Source: Plazaster borealis (lineage: Eukaryota; Echinodermata; Asteroidea; Forcipulatida; Labidiasteridae). Taken from it: a DNA stretch of 64,000 nucleotides. The notes under the pieces were generated by a model that searched no databases, was not told where the DNA came from, and was given only the letters and a program-made list of their open reading frames with translations. Made by a program: the position numbers and the translations under genes. Below are positions 36,601 through 48,600 of this stretch, in pieces (position 1 is the first letter of the stretch; each line of letters begins with the position of its first letter). The DNA is taken from positions 7,112,721 to 7,176,720 of the forward strand of contig CM037457.1 of assembly GCA_021014325.1 (NCBI GenBank), read 5' to 3'.

Positions 36601-39600
36601 ATGCACATCGCACAGGAATGTATAGCAATTTACCTAGTACCAGCGTAATTACAACTATATACCTGGGGCTATTTGTAATATTGTACAAGGTGGTGGAAAA
36701 TAACGGTGGGCACGATCAAGGCAATGTACCCTGTGGGATACATCACTCATGTTCACCTGACCCACGTGTCTTTGTAGCACATCACGCGATTGGTTCTCGA
36801 CCAATAAAATGCACAATCTATTATCGTGGTGTAACAAATGAACATGCACAATGTAATTGGTCCTACTGCACATGTACAATGGTTCATCATGTACTTACTT
36901 GTATCATTAATTGCTTTAATGTATAAGTTATAAAGGGACCATGCATATAGTACAACAGTGCTGTTTGAATGGCATGTACATGTACGTGTGAATCAAGAGA
37001 GAATCCATGCATCATTAGTTTAACTGGGGACATTTCATGACCTTTGACTTACATGATGTTTGACTACCATTCTGTAGGAACCTCCCTTTATACTGGATGT
37101 ACCACTGGGGAGCATCTATCGAGTGGAGAAGGTTGGGGGATCAACAAGCAGAGGAGAGAATTCATATGGTCTGGAGATTTTCTGTAAGGTATGGAACTAT
37201 CATACAATTATAATGGGTTTTTGTCTGTTAGTGAAACAAATTAATCCTTGCCTGAAGAACTAAAACAAATCCTCTGAAATTAAAAGTACAGGATTGGTAA
37301 TTATAACAGATGGATGAGTTTCAATCTGAAAGCTTACCGATTCAAGTTCATACCAGTATCAATCCTCAAGAGAAATGTTTTCATCTAAAAACACTGTCGA
37401 ATTCCTACATGAAGGTGCATAAAATTCATGACTTAACTGTTTCACTCAAACGTAACCTTTAATTTTGAAGAAATTTTCAGGAGGATGGAAATGATAAACT
37501 TATTGTTCCCAAAACCAATGGTCTCCTTACTCATTAAGAAATACATTTCTATACCAGACTCATTTGTACTAACTTGTCTTTGATTGCAGGACATGAGGAA
37601 CTTGAGATTCGCACACAAGCAAGAGAACCACTCTAGAAGACTTGTTTATGATAAAGTCCAGATTTATGCCTTCCCCACCTCTAATAAGTTGGTAAGTGTT
37701 AAACAATTGAATTAAAGCCTTTGTATTATTTTGGTGTACTTTCTTTTGTATCAATTCTTGCAAAACAAGCAAAGGTACAGATCAGGACTTTAAAGAAAAT
37801 TGTGTATAAATTGATATTAGTGTCTTCATTCTCAATGCGATAACTATGGTTTACTCTAAAAATTTATGATTTCTGATTTATTTTCTGGCTCTTCACAAAT
37901 GTATGCTGTACTTCTCGTAATCCTAAACATTCAAGCTCCCTTAAACTAAAAAAGGACCTTTGTCTGCATAAGCATCTGTGGCAGGGGCTTTTGTTACATT
38001 GACAGCTGCCAACTCTCCCTGATTCTGCAGAATGTTCCCTGAAAATTAACCAATCTTTCAATGTTCTGATGAACGAATTTGAAAAATCTCCCTGATTACG
38101 GAAACTTTGTCCCTATTATGCTGAATGTAATTCTAGATATCTCCCTGATTGATGTACAACATCTCCCTGATTGCAAGATGCAAATGTTGGCAGCTCTATA
38201 TTGACCCACTGACTCAATTGGCAATTTTGAAGTATATGCACATGTATAATCATTGTGCACATGATGCCATTTGTGCATGCAAACATGTTTTATGTTCACC
38301 CGCTGTATAGTTGAGATGTGATTATCTTTGAACATGACATCTTAGCGTTGTACCATCCATAGAGGGAGATGACATTAACATGAAAGCACTGATAACATCA
38401 AGCATGATATTCTTCCTACTTTACTCTGATTTCCATTTTTTTGTTCTTGGACAAATCAGAATAAAGTGTGATTACATAGCCTGAAAAGTGTGTTAAAGTC
38501 AACACCATGTGTAGATGTAGGTCAGCCCTTATACTTGATAAATTGTTCCTACTTTTTGCCAAGGACCAGGTATCATGACTGTACCATGTTGAAGGACTTA
38601 ACAGCTTGTATACTTATTTATAAGTTACAAAAGCAGGGTTGACATTGGTGACATCACAAGATTGTCAACAAAGTGTTTTGAGCTTAAGGCTGAGTTTACT
38701 TGTAGTTTTGAGTTCTTGTTGAATTGGATGTTTCTGAAGCCCCAATAGACTGTGCAAGTCTCGCGCGTATCGGAACGAGAAAACACGTCAAACGAAGAAC
38801 ATTTCTTTTCTCTGAAATCAAATCTTTGTTTTAAATTACATTCAATGATAAAATCTGAACAACAAAAATGCTCATTACATGTTTATAAAATCAGTTTTAG
38901 TTTTTATAATAAATACACAAATAATGTGTTAATTATTATTGAAGCAAAATTAAAACTCTGGGACAAGGATGCTTATTTGATCTTAACTTTTCAAAAACCA
39001 CTTGCATGGATTCGCGAAGGTCACACGGGCGTAAAATTAACGCTTGACGCAGTCTTTAGAGGACGCTGAAGCCTCAACAACCATAGACTGTTATGAAAAG
39101 GCTCTGCGTTTTAGTTACAGCATCTGGCGATTATCATCGCGCATCCAAAACAAGCGTTTACATAAGTTTTGTGATCGGAGGTGAGCACAAAATTCTTAAT
39201 TTTTTGCAGCAACCGGAAGCTGAGGTCAAGTTTAATTCTCGGGTTTTCTTTGTTATATTGTTGAATTGATTTTACTTTCCTAATTTTTATCACATCAGTA
39301 TTACATTCCCAACAACATATATATTTTTCATGGTCATAAGCCACGCTAAACTAAAATAATTGACAAAACAAAATCTTGCCAAGTAAATCTCCATATGGTT
39401 GGGACCACAATGGTCCCGGAAGTTCAATATGCGCGAGACTTGCACAGTCTATTCCCACCAATAAAATACAAGGACACTTGTACAAAACTGATGCAAGAAT
39501 TACATAGATTGAATTCATATTTCATTTGTGTTGAAACACAAATGTTTACAAATTGTATATGTGTATTATTTGAATATTGCAGCCAGTTTTTGCGTTTGAA

Positions 39601-42600
39601 TACAAGAACTTCTACAGTGAGGATGGATGGGCAGTGTATGATCCACTCGGGGAGATGAAACGACAGGTAATTTAACACATACTTAGTATTTGGTTGAGAA
39701 CCAAATAGACTTTTAGTATTTGAATGCTTTAGATACCCAAATTGCTCTGTGGGTAGTTTGTATCAAAATACCCACAAAGGCCACAAACATGCACTCAGCC
39801 AAAAAGGTCATGTCCTGAATTGATAGATGTATTTTTCAATGTTTTTAAAATAGTACTATATTTCTTATACAAAATCATATTTCAGTCTCTGACTTTTCCA
39901 TAAATTTTTCCTGGAAAAATGTTGGCAAAAAAATCAACAGTGTTGGCTATGTCTGTGTTGTGCTGATAATCATACAGAAATGAATGGTCTCTAATGGGTT
40001 AATATGGCACTAACATAATCTGACTCATAAAATCGTTTTCACGATGTCCTTCATGTAGTAGAGAATGTTGAGTTAAACCTCATTCATTCAATGTGTAGTA
40101 TAGTCTTGGTGGAAGACCTTCTCGTTATGAGTTTTCACAATTTTCCCCACGAGAGGGCGCTATCATCCAGGAACCGCTCTCGACATGAACCGCTCCTTCT
40201 CGTGGGCTGGTTCATATCGTGAGAGCGGTTCCTTGGATGATAGCGCCCTCTCGTGGGGGAAAATTGTGACAAATCAAACCAAGGTCTTTTACCAAGACTG
40301 TGTAGTAGGATTTTGATTACAACCGTTGTGTTACAAGTCCTGAGATTTGTAATATTTGGGATGATAATGTGTTTGTGTTTGGACCTAAATTTGATTGCAT
40401 ACATGTACCAGCATTGTGAATAAGTGATGGCATGAATATAGTGGTGTAGTGTTGCAGTACCCTCAGGGTATCAACTCCAGTTTGCATCACCCTACTCATT
40501 CTAAAACTCTAATGCAAAACTGTTTCATACTGATTGTAAGGTAACTGGTTTTAAATCTAGTTGCGTATTTGGCATTCAATATTTAGTACCAGTTCATATC
40601 ACTCAAAAATTACTTCTGTCTTAAATGCTGTAATCTTTAGAAAAGTTGAGAAATTATAATGAGCTATTGCAAACTGCTTACCAAACAAAAGGACCTATGG
40701 TATAAATGCAAAAGGATAGTTAATGGCCTGACATTTGGACTCTAGCAGAGTCTTTTTCCTCTTTGTTTAGCCTTCAAGAAAGACTCTGTTAGGGTCAAAA
40801 TGTCAGGCCTTTAGAAAAGTTGTGAAAATGAAACCACATCTCTGAGTAAATCAGATGAATGATGCTATTAAGGTAGTGGTGACATTAGATGAATGATATA
40901 GCTAACTTGTACTGATTGTTATTGATAACACAGGGTCTACCTACAGAGAGTTGGCGTATCAGTAGGATTAATGAAGGATATCTATTCTGTGATACTTATC
41001 CAGCAGTTGTAAGTATTTGTCTTTAAATTACATATGAATAACTGATCCAAGAATAGAGGGAAATACATTCACACTTTCAGAAGTTAAATTATTCAACCCA
41101 CAGCTTTGCTGGAGGTCTAATTATCGATATTTCTAGGTTTTCCCAGTCAGCTTCAGCAAACTTAAGCGGCTAATTTAAACAGAGTGTTAGTCTGTTTTAT
41201 GTGAAATTGAAAGCTTCTCAAAACAGTCATTCAATTTCACTTAATGTGTAAGCAATAGTTGTTCTTTCCATTTTAGATTAAAAAAGACAACCATTCCAAA
41301 AGACAACCAAGTCCACTCGAACAGCATTCAAATTCGCAGCTTCTTTTTGTAGGAAGCTTTAGTTGCGCCTACTCTGCTAAATTGAAGGCCGACTTCACAT
41401 GGCTAAAAAGAATAACGTATAAGTTTAACTGAGTGTAATGATATATCAATTTGCATGCCTCAAAATGAAATTGAATGGCGGTTACAACCGAGGAGGCAAA
41501 ATTGCTTTAAAGGGAATGCATAAAAGTGAAAAAGGCTGCTAAGAATGACCGGGAAAACCTATTGTAGAAGTTCTTAACAAATAATGCCTTTTTATGGTCG
41601 TTAGGGTTAGAAAAATGTACATTGCAGTAAACAAAGCTCTGAGCATTCTAAACATGACTAGCATTCTGAAGTGGAGAATTTGTTTATTATTATTTGTTGT
41701 ATTTTCTTTCTGGAATTATCAGCTGGTTATTGTTGTTACAAATACTGCAGAAGTCATAATGTATAATATGCTTGAAGTAATGAAGTAAAGGCTGAGTGAA
41801 AAGAATTTGGTTTAAATTGTCTAGGCCAGCTTGGGCTCTTTTATTATTGATGGTTAATAATTAATATCACGGCTTTACTGCCGCCAGCAGTGGAATTTAA
41901 AAAGTGACTACAAACAATTTAAAATAAAGGCTTAAAAACTGGCTCAAGAAGGGGTGGGGTGGGGTTAATTTGGAAGGCCTTTTGGAGGGGGTGTTGGGGA
42001 GGGAAAGCGAGAGGGACGTTGACATAGAAATCCAAAAACTGAAAAAGGGGATAGTTTAAGGGAAGAAGAAAAAGGCTCTTTGAAAAAAAGTTCTGTTTGT
42101 GTTTTTGTTGGGCTCTTCATCAACAGTTTTTTTTTTTTTTTTTAGTTTGCAGTAACGGCTGCTGCTGATGATGAGCTTCTGAGGCAGGTTGCTAAATTTA
42201 GAAGTAAAAACAGAATCCCGGTAAGAATGTAGCATAATAAGTTTTAAGGTAATTGATTCAACAGAAAATTACAATCTTTTTTTTACACCTCTTCCACAGA
42301 AATTGTTTCCAACGGTGTGTACTTTAAAGCTAAAAAATTGCTTATAACTTTTATGGGGGCTAATATGAAAAGTCCAATTAAAAAGAAAACAGTAGTTATA
42401 AAATTTGTTGCTTGCTAATCTTTCAGTATAAGTATATGTCTTTAACCAAATGTTGAATCAAGCAAAACACCAGACTGTCAAACTGGCCAATTACTAAATC
42501 ACTAGACTCAAGTCCAATGGCCTTTAACTTAAATATGTCTAGATTGTCTCTTGTGACTTTGAGCAGTAGAAATTATCTAAAGCATACTTTAGCATTCATA

Positions 42601-45600
42601 TGATGTTGAAACATGTAAAATTAAATGACCATAGCTCCACACTAAAACATACAATCAGTAAATCGTTTTGTAAACAAATGTGGTACTAAATATATTTTAC
42701 AAGTAAATTTGTGCATGGAATGGTGAGTTTTAACTGTTATATTGTTTTGATTGTTTGTTTAGATTTTATCATGGATCCATCCTCAGAGCCATGCAACCAT
42801 TACTCGTTGTAGTCAGCCTCTTGTAGGTGTAAATGGTAAACGTAGTAAAGAGGATGAGAAGTATATCCAGATGATACTAGATGCTAATGCACAGTCACAT
42901 AAACTGGTCATAATGGATGCAAGGCCTAGTGTCAATGCCATTGCTAATAAGGTATGTGAACCCTGGGTACCAGACCTAGAGTTATTGCAATTGTTAATAA
43001 TGTGAAGTCTTGGTGCCAGACTGGGAGTTATTTCTACATATAGACCCATTGCATATGACGTCACACTCTCAAAAAGGAGGCAGATCATTGGACGATAGCT
43101 GTTCTATGTGCGTAAAAACGTGCGCGTGACCTCAGCGTATCTGTAGCATTTCGCATTATGCAAGGGGGATCTATTGATTTAAATAGACCCGGGAACGCGC
43201 CTCCGACAATGCGCGTCATTTTTGGGTGTCAAAACTCTCTTTTGTGCATGTTTGTATACGATTTTGACACCCAAAATGACACCCAGGATAGGCGCATGTG
43301 AGTACGCTGCGCGTTGTGCAATGGGTCTATAATTTTCTTTTACAACATCACAGCTGAGTGTTTTACTAACCTTGGTTGGCAAAAGTACTGTTGGCCTTGA
43401 CGACCAAGAAAAATACAATTCCCTGCATTTTTCTCACAGTGGCGATTCGCCGTTTTTGTAGATTTTGAGATTTTTACAGATTTGGGGTTTAATGAGGGTC
43501 TAAATTCATCTGTAGATGTTTGAAATCATAATTTGATCTCTTTGAAGACTTTTAAAGTGATGAATGCAATCAAAAGCGGTGCCACAGTCATTTGTAGTTC
43601 TCATACTGAAAAGTAAGACATAATGATGGCAAGTAATAGCATAAAGCAACAAGGTAGAAAGTTGCGACTGAAAAAACTTAAAACTTGATTTACTCGTAAT
43701 ACACATTTTTCTTATTCGTCACTTTGAGAAAAATGGGCCAATTTATCAATTAATACAAATGCTATAAAGTTACCGATACCATTGATATATCGATTGTCAT
43801 TTGGTTTTTAGTATTTAAGTGATTGATTTGTTTTGATTGTGTTTGGTTTTTTAGGCTAAAGGTGGTGGATATGAGAATGAGGATACATATCAAAATGCTG
43901 AAGTCATCTTTTTAGATATTCACAACATTCATGTCATGAGAGAAAGGTTTGTACATTCTCCATCCCTTCCAAAAGACTCAGGATTACCACTGGTTTTTTA
44001 ACCATTACTTGACTATTTTGATGGTATCGTTTGTGTCTCCTGACGATGACTAGAGCAAGCTAGTCGTAACGTTGGATCCAAGAACTGACTCCGCGGTAGT
44101 ACAGTTAATAACGATCCTATAAGCTAAAGTAGTAGTCCCAACCTATTTCTATACCATCCGCCCAGGTATTAGTTAATAAGCAGGACAGTTCTTTTCAGAA
44201 CTGAGAAGTCTCCCGAACACCCGAACAATCTACTCCGCGGTAGTAGAATTAAGCAAGACAGTTCTCTAAGAACAAAATCTACCTGGCAAGTAGATACACA
44301 CATGGTGTTACTGCAAACCAAATATATTGATACCTCACCATGCAATGCCTCAAATCCTATATACATTTTACACACACTTGAACCTTAAGCAGCCCTGTAT
44401 AAAAATGTGTAACACCCTGCATTGTTAGTTTTAAATTACAACTTTTTTGTCGAAATTGCAAATAAAAAATCTGAAAAACAACAACTGCAGTCACGGCATA
44501 AACATGTTCAAACCTGATTTCCCAAACTTTATTTTTTTCACAAAATCACAAAGGTTATTTTAAGGTCACGTGGTGTGGTATAACTAATACAAATGCATTA
44601 TAAATAGCAGGGCAAATTATTTGGCCCTGATAAAAACAGTCAAAAATTTGGGCCGATTAACAGAAACATTGATAGGGTTAACATGTGTAAGGATAGCTTC
44701 CTGAACTTTTCTAAAGAAACGTTGTCAAAGGAGTATGTAAAGCTTGAACACTTCATGAAATTCACCATCACAGTTATGGCAGATTGTACTTCTTTAGGTA
44801 TATTTCCAGAATGCTGATAAGTATTTTCATCACATGATCAGTAAAGAATATTCATGTGTCCCCTGACATTACATCTTTACATTTAGTTGTAAGATCTTAT
44901 ACTGACAGTGTGCATGTTACTACCTGAAACTCTTGACATGACACATTCTAAAAAATTGCACATTGTCATGGGAAAGAGACTCAACTTATTTGGTTTTCAT
45001 CGTTGCTTTTGAAGTTTGCGGAAACTGAAAGACATCTGTTATCCAAGTATAGATGATCATCACTGGCTGTCAAACTTGGAAGCCACTCACTGGCTGGAAC
45101 ATGTTAAGGTTTGTATGAAATCTAACTTAGCATTCCTGTGGTATTAGGGACAAGATATAAGATGTTAAATCAACAGAGAAACTCATTGTGCAGAAGAAAA
45201 ATGACCTATCAGCCCACACAATCTTGTATGTTACAATAAGAGAAAAGACATTCAATTTGAGTAATGGTCCCTGCTGCAGCTCAGTTATAGAATAATAAAT
45301 AACCTATATGCTCTCAAATAGTTCAGATGATTGCAACGATGCAAACCCTTGGTCAAATCATACCTGTTCAATTGATACAACTGTTGAATTCATGAGAGTG
45401 CCTAGTGACCTCCATGGTGATTGATGCTATCATACAATAGTACCAGTTTGGTACACACCCTAACCCTCTCACCGGGAAAACACATCCATGTACATCCGCT
45501 TCCACAGAGCTGTGTGCATCATGGGCCCAATTCATGGCTCTGCTTACTGAGAAATTCTGTGCTTACAATGCCTGTAAAACACACAATTCTATGGTCTGTA

Positions 45601-48600
45601 AGCGCAGAATTCCATGGTAAGCAGAGCCAGTAATTGAGCCCTGTTTCTGCACATCCTAAAATTCAACCTTTTCATTGATGAAGCAGCCCCTGTACAGATG
45701 GTTTTTAGCTTGAACAACCCTCTCCTCAGTTCATATCTTGAGCTCATAGAAGGAACTTTTTAATACAAACCTTTTAATCATAATATTCAGTACACACATT
45801 CTGCATTGTTTAAAAAGGTAATACGTGTACATGTAGTAAGAGGCTATTCAAAACAGAAGACAAAGTGAATTTGTGATGAATTGAATTGCAATCTTGCCAT
45901 TGTGTATTCTATTTACCAGATGGTATTAGCCGGTGCTGTACGTATTGCTGATCGTGTCGAGAGTCAGAAAACCTCTGTTGTAGTTCACTGCAGCGATGGA
46001 TGGGATCGAACTTCACAGCTTACTGCATTAGCCATGCTGATGCTGGAACCTTACTATAGAACCATTACAGGCTTCCAGGTGTTAGTAGAGAAGGAATGGA
46101 TTGAAGTGGGCCATAAGTTTGCTCAGGTTAGTCTATTATGTACATTCCCACACAAAGTGTGCTCAAGAACCCTTTCTACTGTAGAAGAAACTTTTGAACT
46201 TCTGATTATTTACAGATTGTCTTTGTCAATGTGTCAAATGTTAACAACTTCCTCTACCTTAGAAAAATACCTGGTCAGAATTTAAAACCATTTGTTGTGT
46301 TAAACTATCCAACTGTATCTTTGAAACAAAGAACACACAAACATGCAACCCGTGCTTCTCTGAACTTGGACTCAGCTTCTGTAATATGAACATCTGGGAT
46401 CTATTTTTCCAGGGAAATAATAATTCTTGTGGGTGTGTTTTGTTGTCAATTAGGGAACCATTGGTAGGTAGGTTCTTGTGATTTATTGATTTTAATAATT
46501 ATTTATGCATCAGATACACTTGGAAGAAATAAGAAAGAATCAATGGCGTTATTTCATAAAAGGAAATGATTTCAACTTTGAAGACAAAAATTGATCAATT
46601 TTTTTACAAGATGGAGAATTGTTTGTTGTTATTTATCATGAAATGTTAGCACAAAGCCGAGATTTACATATACATCAGTGACTCATACCAATTGCTCTTG
46701 ATGTTTTTATTCACTGACTGATTGTAATGTTGGTTTTTCTTAGCGTCATGGACATGGAGATAAGAACCACGCCGATGCAGACAGATCACCAATCTTCCAA
46801 CAGTTTATGGATTGTGTCTGGCAGATTACTGTTCAGGTATTGGCTTGTAACTTACATGTAGAGTTCATCAACATAGGGTTAGTGGTCTTACCACATCATG
46901 AAGTAAACATTTCATGTAGTTGAAATGACGTTGTGGCGTGTCATGGCTGTGTGGTCAAGTGCACTGGTGTTTCCAATCAGCAGAATGTGGGTTCGAGTCC
47001 CAGTCTTGACACTTGTGGCCTTAAGCAAGACACTTAACCATTATTGCTTCGCCCTGCAGATGGGACGCAACGCCGTGGGTCCCTTGTGCTGTGTTATGCA
47101 TGTACAAAAAACACAGATACACTTATTTGGTTTGCCCATGTGTTTCTGGCAGTGGCTGCTGAATGCGCCACAGCACCTTTTAAATCCTTACAACCTGTTA
47201 CATAAATGGGTCTCATAATTAAAAAAGCTGTCTGGAAATAAATAATGATAAGCAATTTAAGACGCCCTTAGATAAAGCACTATATAAATAACTAGTTGTC
47301 ATTATTATTTATTATTATTTAATGATTTACCATTGATTGTAGGAGGGTACATTATTGGTTTTGGAAAGAGTTATCTGTTTTTCTTCGTTCCATTAGTTAC
47401 CTTCTATTGGCCAGTGCTTGTAAATGGGTTATTCAAACTACATTAATACTTTGATTATTTCATTGTTTTTTCAAAAAATGTTGCTTTAAAAAACAAAAAC
47501 AAAAAACAAGTATATTTAAGAAGGAGTTTCAATGCAGCCCATGAAAGAATGCATGTCTAAAAAGTGATTTTGTGTTCATCTTTTTTCCTTGGAGTAGTTT
47601 GGCATATAAATCTAATCACTGTTGTCTTCTATGAGCAAACAGTTCAGCATCAAATATTGTTCATTGGGATTGGTTCTTGTACAAACTTTACATCAATTGG
47701 GGTTGTACAAACCAACGTATGGTGTGGATACAGTGTGTACTGACCATTACATTACAATCTTTACAGTGAATGTGTATTTTTGTTTTCTTTTTAGTTTCCC
47801 AATGCATTTGAATTCAATGAGCATTTCCTGATTACCATCTTGGACCATCTGTACAGCTGCTTGTTTGGAACCTTCCTGTATAACTGCATGAAGGATCGGG
47901 TTAAGGAGGTAAGTGAAGAAATAATCAACAATTGAAGTGAATAAATCTGCAAAGATTCAATCAAGTGAGGCAAGAGACCACTTGAAGACATCAACGCCAT
48001 CAATAATGAAGCAATGAGATACCTCAATCCTGATGTGGCTTACTGCTACCTTGGAGTGGAAGATGCTAAACACCAACGACTACAAAACGGTGCTGCTCGG
48101 CTTTTGTTTTCTGTCAATATGCGTGAACCGGCTTCACCACTTCTTTCTCAACTTCATTGGGTTCCTGTCCAGCAAAGAATCATAGATAGCTCTTCATAGT
48201 TTCAAATGTCTACACCACACAGCTCCTCAAACTTGAATCATCTACCCCTGTGTACCTTGACAATCTGGTCCATGCTCATGTTGTGATGACACGTGGCTGT
48301 CAGTGCCTAGATCTAAAACTCTTTTGCCAATAAAGCCTCCTCTGGTCCTAAACTCTGGAACAATATTCCTCTGAACCTCAAAGCACTTGACACTGTTTCA
48401 TCATCCAAAAACATATTAAAACTCGCCTGTAGTTCAATAAATATCATTGTTTTCTATTGTTGCTGAGTGCCATGATCTAATAATAAGAAGAAGAAGAAGA
48501 AAATTTACTACGCGCTGGTATCCATCAAGTCTTAAAACTCATGTAATACAGAATCAAAAACATAAACTAAGCAAGCTACCAGCACAATGAGTCGTGGTTC

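Noticed and set aside
36591..36926. A 111-aa frame in MTMR2 intron 3.
   Set aside because: It has no domain, overlaps an open frame on the opposite strand, and has no splice logic with neighbouring exons.
38752..39069. A 105-aa frame inside MTMR2 intron 5.
   Set aside because: No family motif is visible, it does not join MTMR2 in phase, and it lies in AT-rich intronic DNA flanked by short repeated words, so chance or repeat origin is more likely.
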